From contig CABHOY010000032.1 of assembly GCA_902168105.1 (NCBI GenBank), forward strand, positions 1-64,000: DNA of 64,000 nucleotides. Direction: 5' to 3'. Below, one piece after another: positions 9,034 through 18,400 of the stretch (position 1 is its first letter; each line of letters starts with the position of its first letter). Made by a program: the position numbers and the translations under genes. The DNA comes from an uncultured Flavihumibacter sp. Its GTDB lineage: Bacteria > Bacteroidota > Bacteroidia > Chitinophagales > Chitinophagaceae. The notes under the pieces were generated by a model, which was not told the origin of the DNA, did no database searches, and saw only the letters and a list, made by a program, of their open reading frames with translations.

Positions 9034-9064
9034 GAAGGGCCGGCATGTGATGCCGGCCTTTTTT
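9034..9064 (+). terminator. Intrinsic terminator after the MBL-fold gene
   Basis: AAGGGCCGGCAT and ATGCCGGCCTTTTTT form a GC-rich stem with a GTG loop and a run of six T. Confidence 0.85.
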
Positions 9065-9184
9065 GTTGGTCCGGGAAAAATGTCCATCAGGTTGCGAAAT
9101 ACTGTCATTCTCTACGGATGCATTTTGATCCATCTTTGTATCACAAAACGAAACAAAAACAATCACACACAAATAATCAACGAA

Positions 9185-9970
9185 ATGAAAACGACATCAA
9201 CTTCAAAATGGCAATTAACTGGTATCCTGGTAGCGGCATTCGCGCTGTTCTTCAACCTTCTTTCTGTATCTGTTTTTGCGCAGCAAAAGAAAGCTAAAAA
9301 TATAGTACTTGTTCACGGAGCGTTTGTAGATGGTTCCGGCTGGAAAAAAGTACATGATATCCTGGCTAAGAAAGGTTATAACGTAACGATCGTTCAATAT
9401 CCGCTCACTTCTCTGGCAGATGATGTAGCAGCCACTAACCGCATACTTGACAGACAGGATGGTCCATCTGTACTGGTAGGGCACTCATGGGGCGGTACAA
9501 TCATAACAGAAGCAGGTGTGCATCCTAATGTAGCCTCCCTGGTGTATGTAGCGGCTTTCGCGCCTGACAAGGGTGAAAACACTTTGAAACTAGCGACATC
9601 ACTGCCTGCTGCTCCTGAATCCGGTCTGCTTCCTCCCGATGAAAAAGGATTTATCTACTATGATAAAGCTAAGTTCCATGACGGTTTTGCCGGTGACCTG
9701 GGTAAGGAAGAAACTGACTTTATGTATGCATCACAGGCGCCGATCTTCGGAGCAAGTTTCACAACAGCGGTAGCTGATGCTGCGTGGAAAACCAAGCCAA
9801 GTTATGCTGTTGTAGCCACTGAAGATAAAGCGATCGTTCCAGGCATTCAACGTGCCATGTACAAACGTGCAGGTGCTAAAACCACAGAAATAAAAGGTAG
9901 TCACGTAGTTTTCATATCCCAACCGGAAGCAGTTGCGAAAGTGATCATAGCTGCGGCTGAAGGTAAATAG
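9185..9970 (+). CDS. Exported alpha/beta hydrolase
   Basis: A 261-residue alpha/beta-hydrolase with an N-terminal signal/anchor segment (hydrophobic residues ~12-33 ending SVFAQ). The oxyanion HG motif (VLVHGAF), nucleophile elbow GHSWGG, and a late catalytic His in KGSHVVF fit the serine-hydrolase triad. It resembles periplasmic esterases of the pyrethroid hydrolase/MhpC-like group annotated in many soil bacteria. The ATG at 9185 is chosen over upstream in-frame ATGs because those would run through the preceding terminator and the signal sequence begins here. Confidence 0.85.
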   Translation: MKTTSTSKWQLTGILVAAFALFFNLLSVSVFAQQKKAKNIVLVHGAFVDGSGWKKVHDILAKKGYNVTIVQYPLTSLADDVAATNRILDRQDGPSVLVGHSWGGTIITEAGVHPNVASLVYVAAFAPDKGENTLKLATSLPAAPESGLLPPDEKGFIYYDKAKFHDGFAGDLGKEETDFMYASQAPIFGASFTTAVADAAWKTKPSYAVVATEDKAIVPGIQRAMYKRAGAKTTEIKGSHVVFISQPEAVAKVIIAAAEGK

Positions 9971-10010
9971 TGCAGAAAAACCAGACATGGTAACCGTTAC
10001 AGGGGACAAC

Positions 10011-10047
10011 AAAAAAACAGGGCCGTCATTGGCCCTGTTCCCTTTTT
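10011..10047. terminator. Bidirectional terminator
   Basis: AAAAAACAGGGCC and GGCCCTGTT(CCC)TTTTT flank a GTCATT loop between the hydrolase gene and the convergent AraC-type gene; tracts on both sides allow termination of both. Confidence 0.8.
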
Positions 10048-10065
10048 ATATTCAGCGTTAATTAC

Positions 10066-10953
10066 TTAGTTCCATGCCTTTTTAAGCGATGTCCTGAATG
10101 CATGTGGAGAGGTATTAATAGCATTCTTAAAATATCTGCTGAAGTGATACTCATCCTTAAAGCCCAGTTCATATGCGATCTCTTTAACCGGCTTATTCGT
10201 GTGATAGAGATCACGTTTAGCTTCCACAATGATCCTCTCTGTGATCATGTCCGTAGGGGTTCTGCCATAGTGGTCCTTCACGATCTTCCCGAGGTTTTTA
10301 ACCGTCATGTTCAGCATGTCGGCATATTCACCGGCGCTGTGTTTCTCGCGGAAATGTTTATCAATGTAAGCCTTGAACTGCAACAGCGCTTCCGATTCGC
10401 TTGTTTGTTCCTTAAGCGGCGGTTTGACAATATTTTGCGAAACCTTTATCCTGGTTACATTGATCAGGAGGATCTTCAGGTAAGAGATGAGCAGGTCATG
10501 CTGGGCGAGGCCCGCTATCTGCAGTTCATTGGCCACCTGGTTTATCAGCTGCTGGATCATGGTGTATTCATCCGCAGGAATATGTACCAGTGGCGTCTGA
10601 TGGATATTGTTAAAAAGAATGCCATCGCAGGCTACTTCCTTGTGATGTTTGATCACACAGAAGAAGTCGTGATGGAAATTCAGCATTACACCTTTCATGT
10701 TGTCGCCTCTGATCATAAAGGGATGAAAGGGGGCGAAAAAGAGCATCGTTCCTTTTGAGATGTTATACTCAGTGAATTCCGCTTTCAGGGTCCCTTCCCC
10801 GTCAAAAAGCCATATAATGGAAAAATGAGCGACCCTTTGCAGTTCATTAAAATGTTCATCGCTTTCAAAATGAACCATCCTGAAACCCAGACTGCCGTCA
10901 ATGGGATTTGTAAGCACAAAATCGGGAGTTGTTGTCATATGTGATAAAAGCAT
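10066..10953 (-). CDS. AraC-family transcriptional regulator
   Basis: A 295-residue (or 290 from the second ATG) DNA-binding regulator. The N-terminal ~180 residues form a cupin-like sensing domain (FAPFHPFMI). The C-terminal ~100 residues carry two helix-turn-helix motifs, including KEIAYELGFKDEYHFSRYFK and the family ending TSPHAFR. The ATG overlaps the stop codon of the upstream LytTR regulator (TAATG), so the three genes kinase, response regulator and AraC protein form one translationally coupled operon. This suggests the AraC protein acts in the same circuit. Its target is unknown. Confidence 0.9.
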   Translation of the reverse strand: MLLSHMTTTPDFVLTNPIDGSLGFRMVHFESDEHFNELQRVAHFSIIWLFDGEGTLKAEFTEYNISKGTMLFFAPFHPFMIRGDNMKGVMLNFHHDFFCVIKHHKEVACDGILFNNIHQTPLVHIPADEYTMIQQLINQVANELQIAGLAQHDLLISYLKILLINVTRIKVSQNIVKPPLKEQTSESEALLQFKAYIDKHFREKHSAGEYADMLNMTVKNLGKIVKDHYGRTPTDMITERIIVEAKRDLYHTNKPVKEIAYELGFKDEYHFSRYFKNAINTSPHAFRTSLKKAWN

Positions 10954-11720
10954 TACCTGTTCTCTAGCCAGGACAGAAATATCTGTACTTTTTCTTTATT
11001 AACCAACAATTTGTCCGGTGCGGGCACAAGAAGGTTGACAAGCAGCTTTCTTGCGAAATAATGTTCTACGTCTTTTATGGCCGCGAAATTGACCAGGTAC
11101 TGCCTGTTAAGCCGGAAGAATTGTTCGGGCGACAACATCGCATGGATCTGATCAAGCGACTGATTGAGCATATATTCCTGCTGATCGAAAGTCTTGATAA
11201 CAGTCATCTCATGCTTAATGTAAAAGAACGCAATGCTATCCGTCGGTATATTGACATATTTATTCTGCCTGAAAACAAGGAAATTCTTCTTGCCCGCAGG
11301 AGTGTTGATCCTGGTCAGCAGATCGTTTAACTGTGGTACGCTATTAGTATTCTGTTGAAAGAAGTTCTTCAGTTCATCCACTTTTTTGAAAGCAGATATT
11401 ATGTCATCCTTTGAGAATGGCTTCAGTACATAGTCCACGCCATTCGCTTTGAAAGCGTCCAGCGTATAATCGTCAAATGCCGTACAGAAAACTACAGGGC
11501 ATGAAATTTTGACTGATTTAAAGATGTTAAAACTAAGGCCGTCAGAAAGCTGGATATCCATAAATATCAGGTCCGGCTGTTCATTTTCGGTAAGATACTT
11601 AATGCTGGACGTAACGCTTTGCAGCTGTGCCACAACCTTTGCTTCAGGCCTTATTTTCATGATTAAAGCAGCCAGTGAGCCGGCTGCCTTGATCTCGTCT
11701 TCAATAATGAGTACATTCAT
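10953..11720 (-). CDS. LytT-type response regulator (receiver + LytTR)
   Basis: A 255-residue response regulator. The receiver domain (1-~120) has the acidic pocket EDE near residue 7, phospho-acceptor Asp55 in FMDIQLSD, Thr in FCTAFDD and Lys in VLKPFS. A C-terminal LytTR DNA-binding domain (~140-250; FFRLNRQYLVN) follows. It overlaps the kinase gene by four bases (ATGA) and the AraC gene by one, so the kinase is its cognate partner. Confidence 0.92.
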   Translation of the reverse strand: MNVLIIEDEIKAAGSLAALIMKIRPEAKVVAQLQSVTSSIKYLTENEQPDLIFMDIQLSDGLSFNIFKSVKISCPVVFCTAFDDYTLDAFKANGVDYVLKPFSKDDIISAFKKVDELKNFFQQNTNSVPQLNDLLTRINTPAGKKNFLVFRQNKYVNIPTDSIAFFYIKHEMTVIKTFDQQEYMLNQSLDQIHAMLSPEQFFRLNRQYLVNFAAIKDVEHYFARKLLVNLLVPAPDKLLVNKEKVQIFLSWLENR

Positions 11721-12724
11721 TGTATCACGGGTAGTTTTACTTTAAAGGTTTTTTCGTCTGCTTCAATCACTATTTCTTTCTCCAGAAGATGACTATACCG
11801 CTCACTGATGTTATTCAGTCCTACCTTCAGCGACACTTCTGATTCTATCTTAGGTTGCAGATCATTCTCCACTATGATGGTGTCGTTCTCAACATACAGC
11901 CTGATCTCTAATGGCCGCTCCAGTGATACGATATTATGTTTGATCGCATTTTCAACTAATAACTGTAACGTAAACGGAGGGATCATTGACTGATGGTACA
12001 CAGGATCGATCTTGTTGATCAGATGGATGCCATCTTCAAATCTCGCTTTCACCAGGAACATATATGACGACAATATATCAATTTCTTCCGACAGATGAAT
12101 AAGGTCCAGTTTACGGCTTTCAAGGGTGAAGCGGTAGAACTCGGACAGCTTCAATACGAAATCTACAGATTGTTTATCCTCCATTTCAATCATCGTTTTC
12201 AGTGTATTAAGACTGTTGAAAAGGAAGTGAGGGTTCACCTGCTGTTTGAGCAATTCGTACTGAGCGCCCAGGTTATCCGCCTTTGTACGCTCCAGTTCTA
12301 TGCCTACCTGCTGGTTCTGATAGTTCTGATACAGCAGGTGAAGGAACATATAAAAGGTAAGGCTAATGAGTATACCCCTTACCTCTACCATCAGCATTAC
12401 CGGGCCGAATTCCATATAGGAGATCAGCAGCTGCTGCAGATAAGCAAGCAGCAACATGACACCCATTCCGATCACAAGGCTGATCAATAACCTGGACATG
12501 GACATACCACGGTTGATGTCCCTTTTGGAATATGTAGGAAGTGTGTAAATATTATAATACCAAACGAATATGGAAAAGAGAAATGTTATGCCGGAGTTGA
12601 CCATTGCTTCCATCGCGTTAAAGGGTCGTTCGGCCATTTTAGGCAGGGAAGCCAGTATGCCAAGGAGCAGGGAGCTACCCCATATGATCCAGGGAGATAC
12701 TTTGAATGTTTTCTTATTCATCAT
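11717..12724 (-). CDS. LytS-type sensor histidine kinase
   Basis: A 335-residue inner-membrane kinase. Four predicted membrane helices lie in residues ~12-130. They are followed by the His_kinase domain with the phospho-acceptor motif NPHFLFNSLN (His166) and a HATPase_c domain with an N-box (LLVENAIKHN) and a short GLNNI G-box. There is no large extracytoplasmic domain, so the signal is probably sensed in or at the membrane. First gene of the kinase-regulator-AraC operon. Confidence 0.9.
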   Translation of the reverse strand: MMNKKTFKVSPWIIWGSSLLLGILASLPKMAERPFNAMEAMVNSGITFLFSIFVWYYNIYTLPTYSKRDINRGMSMSRLLISLVIGMGVMLLLAYLQQLLISYMEFGPVMLMVEVRGILISLTFYMFLHLLYQNYQNQQVGIELERTKADNLGAQYELLKQQVNPHFLFNSLNTLKTMIEMEDKQSVDFVLKLSEFYRFTLESRKLDLIHLSEEIDILSSYMFLVKARFEDGIHLINKIDPVYHQSMIPPFTLQLLVENAIKHNIVSLERPLEIRLYVENDTIIVENDLQPKIESEVSLKVGLNNISERYSHLLEKEIVIEADEKTFKVKLPVIQ

Positions 12725-12764
12725 TACTATCTATTGCTTTATGGGAATACTGAGGCCCCTGGGC

Positions 12765-12800
12765 CAAAGATATAGTTAATTCTCTCCTGCTGGTTACAAA
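12765..12800 (-). promoter_or_regulatory. Candidate promoter for the LytS/LytT/AraC operon
   Basis: On the minus strand TATCTTTG (12772-12765) is a perfect TAnnTTTG -7 element about 40 bases before the kinase ATG, with a TTTG (12800-12797) upstream. The spacer of 24 is longer than the usual 19-21, so only the -7 element is persuasive. Confidence 0.4.
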
Positions 12801-12940
12801 CGTGCCTATTTATATCTTTAGTGATGGCCTCTTTATTATTGCAAAGTTATTGCTCCGGCCACAGGCTGAACAGTGCTGACAGGGTTAACCGGACATATTA
12901 AGGTTTGAAGTGGACAACAAGGCGCCTGAAATGCCAGGAG

Positions 12941-14095
12941 CTACGCCTTCCTGCATTTTAGTTTAAGAACGCCGGCCGCTTTCGTATATCCCCCTTCAGC
13001 GCCGTCCACAAAATGGATGTGATCATCTTTGAGGTCCCGGACGTAACAGGACATAACAGACTCTTTGCTTACATAAAAGGCATAGTGGATCTCTCCGGAC
13101 TGCTCCAGTTTGTTCAGCTTGTCATCGAGGTGCAATCGCTGTTGTTCTGTGCCTGTAATGACGGTATTTATCTTGCCGTCTATCACCAGCGTATCAGACA
13201 TCTCTACCAGCCTGGTGAGATAGGTCCTGCCGGTTTTTGTCTGGAAGTAGAGATAGGCTACCGTATTGGAGAAGAATGCCTGAATATACCTGAAGAACTT
13301 TGCGTTCCCGAACCTTGCGCGTATTTGTGATCCCAGTTTGGTAAAAGTACCTTTTAGCTTCAGCTTTGAAATGGAAATAGGCTGCCTTTTCTCGGGGGTG
13401 CCATATATTTCATCGATATAGGAAATGACCTTCTGAAATGCTTCAGACTGCCTGACATTATCGGTTGCCAGTACGATCAGGCTCAATACTTCATAGTGAT
13501 TTTCGGGTGGTTTGATCTTGTCCCACCGGCATTGCATCCCGTTAAGGTCCAGTTCATCCCCACGGGAAGCCTCTCCGGGTAGCAGGTAATCGTCTCCTTT
13601 AATCAGCTTTTCTGCATAACTGAGCCCATTACCTAATGCAATGGGAATAGTAAAATTGCCGGAGCTGGTGAATTTTGTGAGCTTCAGTGCATGGCCGTGG
13701 TCATAGATGTCGCGGACGCTAACGGTGCCTGCCCGTAATTCAATATTGAAGTTTTCACGGGTGTGGTCTTTGTATAGTAGAAGCGCGCCAATGGCGGCGT
13801 CTTTCACAGTGGGAGGAACAATAAAGGAAGCACCGTCCCCTCCAAAAAAGAAGGGAACGGTAATATTGGCTTTAAAACAAATATTCAGTACTACAACAAT
13901 ACTTCCGGTTGCAATGAAATTGACCGTTTCGTGCAATCCGTTCTGTACTACGGAGGTGGAGCCTTTAATATCTGTTACAATAACAGACCAGTCGTCGGGA
14001 ACACTGTAGAATAAATGATCTTCCGTCAACAGATCACTGAGTGGAATACGATTGACGGGCAATCTGGAATAAAACTGATCGTTATTTGCTGACAT
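12941..14095 (-). CDS. DUF3095 protein, nucleotidyl-cyclase-like
   Basis: A 384-residue cytoplasmic protein matching DUF3095. The N-terminal part has class III cyclase-like features: VIVTDIKGST (a D-x-x-G-S/T metal-site strand near residue 40) and FFGGDGASF (~85). The C-terminal half carries the family's LYFQTKTGRTYLTRLVEMSDTL-type segment (~280-310). Family members are predicted to be related to adenylate/guanylate cyclases, but an enzymatic product has not been established to my knowledge. It starts 32 bases after the outer-membrane protein gene stops, suggesting one transcript. Confidence 0.8.
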   Translation of the reverse strand: MSANNDQFYSRLPVNRIPLSDLLTEDHLFYSVPDDWSVIVTDIKGSTSVVQNGLHETVNFIATGSIVVVLNICFKANITVPFFFGGDGASFIVPPTVKDAAIGALLLYKDHTRENFNIELRAGTVSVRDIYDHGHALKLTKFTSSGNFTIPIALGNGLSYAEKLIKGDDYLLPGEASRGDELDLNGMQCRWDKIKPPENHYEVLSLIVLATDNVRQSEAFQKVISYIDEIYGTPEKRQPISISKLKLKGTFTKLGSQIRARFGNAKFFRYIQAFFSNTVAYLYFQTKTGRTYLTRLVEMSDTLVIDGKINTVITGTEQQRLHLDDKLNKLEQSGEIHYAFYVSKESVMSCYVRDLKDDHIHFVDGAEGGYTKAAGVLKLKCRKA

Positions 14096-14127
14096 AGCTC
14101 TGTTTACACCCTTTTTTTGTCGGATAA

Positions 14128-14838
14128 TCAGAAATGGAGCCTGAACTCAACATTCAGCGCTGGTCCGGATTTATCGTCCTTTACCTTGGTGCCCGGGATG
14201 CCTTCACCGCTATTGGTATAAAGCGTAGTTGTCTGCTGAATTGAGGATACCAGGATCTGTGCTCCAAAACTAGCTTTTTCCGGTATCACTTCAAAGAAGG
14301 GACCGATGCCGGCCAGCTGGCACCATGCATGTCCTTTTATTTTGACATACTCTTCAGGAGCGCCTGGTTGAGAGGTCATGGACTTCACGTTAATAGGTCC
14401 CCAGGTGTAACCTATGATCGGCGACAGGAAGAATGTTTTAGAAAGCGGGATCTGGTACTGTACTATCGGACCTACCAGCATGCTGATGCCACGGGTATAT
14501 ATTCCCTTGCTCTTTTTATCAGAGATGCTGATCCCGGCGGTCAGGCTGGCCCCGATTGATAATTTGTCAATAACATGATATCCCCCTTTTGCGGATAGCG
14601 TTGCAGCAGTACCGATATATTGGCCCATGGGAGCTACAGAGCCGCTTAATCCTAAACCGCCACCGATCCAGTAATCTCCTTTTCTGATCTTTAATGTATA
14701 AGCTTTGTTCTTTGCCGGCACTTTTGTGGCTTCGGACGTTTGAGCGGAACAAGTGATAAACGGCATCAGGGCGATCAGAGGTACGAGGACAAAAAGCAAC
14801 GCGGCTTTTGCGGGCATTAGTCGTTGTTTGTTTTTCAT
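14128..14838 (-). CDS. Outer-membrane beta-barrel protein
   Basis: A 236-residue exported protein. Its signal peptide ends near residue 33 (FITCSAQ). The rest has alternating amphipathic strands, many glycines and aromatic girdle residues, ending in a terminal FRLHF, typical of small outer-membrane barrels. No conserved family is recognised. It is the first gene of a two-gene unit with the DUF3095 protein. It may sense or stabilise at the outer membrane, which is inference. Confidence 0.75.
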   Translation of the reverse strand: MKNKQRLMPAKAALLFVLVPLIALMPFITCSAQTSEATKVPAKNKAYTLKIRKGDYWIGGGLGLSGSVAPMGQYIGTAATLSAKGGYHVIDKLSIGASLTAGISISDKKSKGIYTRGISMLVGPIVQYQIPLSKTFFLSPIIGYTWGPINVKSMTSQPGAPEEYVKIKGHAWCQLAGIGPFFEVIPEKASFGAQILVSSIQQTTTLYTNSGEGIPGTKVKDDKSGPALNVEFRLHF

Positions 14839-15408
14839 GAAGGAAAATTATTAGGTTGTAAAAATGTGAGACGTGCACCGCTGTTGTTTATTTTACGACA
14901 GGAGATGGTGCTCGTAAAAAGCAGTCGTACGTTTTTAATCATAGTATGTCATTCACGTATATATTGGTATTTAATAATGTGAACAATGTGATGTTTTGCT
15001 GATTGAGGGGACGTGAAAGTCTATACTTCACATGATCATAAAATTTGGTTGATAATTTGATGGCCTGGGGCTTGGTTTTGATTTAACTCCTTGTTTGCTA
15101 CTACATTACTTAAAGCAAATGTAATAACTTCCTGATCATTTAACAAAACACAATAGGACTCCATCAGGAGTTCCCCTGTTTGTAGCGCGGGGTGACGACC
15201 CGGGGACGGGGCAAAAGAAAAGTTAACATCGTAAGGCTGATAAAATTGTTTTTTTTACCATTAACTTGCCTGTTAACTACCAAAAATACCTATACGCTAT
15301 CTTTTACAAAACCCATGAAAGAGAACGTATATTTATTTCAGTTGGCCCATAACGAAATCCATTACTATGAAAACCAATAAGACGAAAGTCTTACATCCTT
15401 GATCAAAT
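14839..15408. other. 570-base divergent intergenic region, no gene
   Basis: An AT-rich region between the divergent outer-membrane protein and GH95 genes. It holds a hairpin GTGAAAGT/ACTTCAC (15013-15031, one bulge), another at about 15156-15174 (GGACTCC/GGAGTTCC) and a G/C-rich run at 15185-15215. A 62-codon reading frame at 15192-15380 has no start context or protein-like composition and is not called. The GH95 leader elements are listed separately. Confidence 0.5.
15283..15393 (+). promoter_or_regulatory. GH95 leader with motifs shared with GH8, and a GAAA-loop hairpin
   Basis: AAAATACCTATA (15283-15294) and AAGACGAAAG (15379-15388) match the GH8 leader. The second lies inside a perfect 6-bp hairpin TAAGAC-GAAA-GTCTTA (15378-15393), 15 bases before the GH95 ATG, where it could influence translation. 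Confidence 0.4.
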
Positions 15409-18400
15409 ATGATAACTATGAAAAACCTATTACTTGCATTTTTGCTCAATGCTGTGGTGTGGAACCATGCGTCCGCACAAAGCACAGGACCCGTAGCGCA
15501 TTGGAAGCTTGATGAAAGCAGCGGAACTGTAGCTGCCGATAACTCCGGTAATAATCAGAACGGAAGCCTTAATGGAGGCGCCTGGCGACCGGCAGGCGGC
15601 AAAGTAAATGGCGCATTGCTGTTTAATGGTACGTCCGATCTTGTCAACACCAATACGACCATTGGTTCATCCCCGGTACTTTCTGTTGCTTTCTGGATGA
15701 ATGCTTCATCCGTGAAGTACCAGATCCCGGTTGACAAATTGCCTGCCAGTGGTACTGCCGGCTGGTCGGTGAAACTCCGTAATAACGGGGAAATATGGAT
15801 AAGGATCGGCAGTGAGGCCAATCATTCCGACCTGGTATTGGCTAATGCTTATCAGGCGAATGCCTGGGTGCATGTAGCCTTTACTTTTCAGAATGGTAAT
15901 CTCGCCGTATACATTAATGGCGCTATTGCCGGTACAAAGATCAACATTCCTCAGACCGTTACGAATACAACTTCACCGTTGCGCTTTGGTATTTCCTCCA
16001 GCAATGGTAATGAAGCTTTTGGCGGTCTGCTGGACGACATCAGGGTTTACGACCGGGTGCTGAGCTACGAAGAGATCATGCAGATGAATGGTATTACACC
16101 ACCGGTCCTGCCACAGGTAGGCGATCTTACCATGTGGTATAATACGGAATCAGGTGCTGAATTCACCAATGCATTGCCTATTGGTAACGGACGTATGGGA
16201 GGTATGGTCTATGGCAATATCGCCCAGGAAAGGATCGGCCTGAATGAGGGCACTGTATGGAGCGGAAGCCCCGGCGCCAACAATAAGAACGGAGCTGCAA
16301 ACTCCCTGGCGGAAGCCAGGAACCGGGTATTCGCCGGAAACTATACGGGGGCCGACGCACTGGTTAACAGCAATATGATCAGCTCCGGAAACCAGGTATA
16401 TCAGCCTGTAGGTAACCTGACGCTTAACTTCCCGGGTCATACGCCAACCAATTATTACAGGGAACTTGATCTTAAAACGGCCATTGCGAAAGTGACTTAC
16501 CTGTATAACGGTGTTACATATACGCGTGAGTACTTTGCAAGTTATCCTGATCAGGCGATCATTATAAGACTGACAGCCGATCAGCCGGGAAAGATAACTT
16601 ATACTGCCGGTATGAATACGCCGCATACGCCTGCCAGTGTTACCGTTGCGGGTACTGACGTTTTGTTGCTTAACGGTGAAGCAGATGCTATCCGGTTTCA
16701 ATCGCGCGCAAAAATTAAAAATGATGGTGGTACAATATCATCGAATGGCTCAAGCATTACAGTGACAGGAGCAAACAGCTCTACCATCGCCATAGTGATA
16801 GGAACAAACTTCAATAGCTATAATGATGTAAGCGGTGATCAGGTAGCGCGGGCTGCGCAATATCTCACGAATGTTGATCCAAAGTCGTATACACAGTTAA
16901 GGCAAGATCATATCACCTCTTATCACCAATTATTCAATCGTGTAAACTTCAATCCGGGTCCGGCCAATACAGCCTTCTCCGGGTATCCCACTAATCAGCG
17001 TATCGCCACTTTCAATATCTCGAATGATCCGGCACTGGTGAAGTTATACTACCAGTTCGGACGGTACCTGCTCATCTCATGTTCTCAACCGGGAGCACAG
17101 GCTGCAAACCTGCAGGGTGTTTGGAATGATCAGATGAGCCCTCCGTGGGGAAGTAACTACACGACCAATATCAATACTGAAATGAATTACTGGCTGGCCG
17201 AATCGGCGAACCTTCCGGAATGTGCCACGCCTTTGATAGAAAAAGTAAAGAGCATGGTGCCGCAGGGCAGGCTTACTGCACAGGCGCATTGGGGTGTAAA
17301 TAATGGATGGGTGTCCCATCATCAGACGGATCTCTGGAACCATACCGCACCAGTGGATGGCCCCTGGGGACTATGGCCCACCGGTGGTGCATGGTTGTCA
17401 AAACACCTGTGGGAACATTACCTGTTCAATCAGGATGTCACTTACCTGGCGGATGTTTATCCAACTATTAAAGCCTCGGCACAGTTTTTCCTGAGTAGTA
17501 TGGTCACTGAAACAGTGAGTGGTAACGGCTATCTTGTTACCTGCCCCAGTGCTTCTCCTGAAAATACTTTCAATGGCGGCGCTACTTTGAGTTTCGCGCC
17601 TACAATGGATATCCAGATCATCCGCGATATCTTTAATTCAACAGTACAGGCTTCGGAAAAACTGAATGTAGATACATCGCTTCGTAACCAGATCAAAGCG
17701 GCCATCGCAAAACTGCCGCCTAATAAGATCGGGCAGTACGGACAATTGCAGGAGTGGTTTAATGATTGGGATAATCCGACAGATAACCACCGGCACGTGT
17801 CACATCTATATGGCGCATTCCCAGGTAACCAGATCACGAAACGCGGAACACCCGCATTATCCGACGCTGTTAAAACGACACTAACACAAAGGGGAGATCT
17901 TAGTACAGGATGGTCATTGGCCTGGAAGATCAACTTATGGGCAAGACAGGAAGACGGTAATCATTGTTATGATCTTATCCGCTTGCTGCTAACGCCTGAA
18001 AGGACTTACAATAACCTGTTCGACGCACATCCGCCTTTCCAGATAGATGGCAATTTCGGGGCCGTATCAGGTGTTGATGAAATGCTGATGCAAAGTCAGA
18101 ACGGGGAAATACAGCTGATGCCTGCGCTTCCATCTGTATGGGCGACAGGGTCTATCAGCGGATTAAGGGCGCGTGGTGGTTTTGTGGTCGATTCCCTGGT
18201 ATGGGCGAACAACAAGTTGGTGAAGGCGGTTATTACATCAACAGCAGGTGGCGTATGTAATGTACGTTACGGAGATGTTGTGAAACAGATCAATACCGTG
18301 CCTGGTACACACTATACATTAGATGGTTCACTCAACGTAACCGGCCAGGAAGAAGGCACCTCACAATCTGCCTTTCCGGCAGGAACACCCTGGTCAATTC

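Noticed and set aside
15192..15380. 62-codon open frame upstream of GH95
   Set aside because: Low-complexity, basic and hydrophobic composition, no start context, and it overlaps leader motifs.
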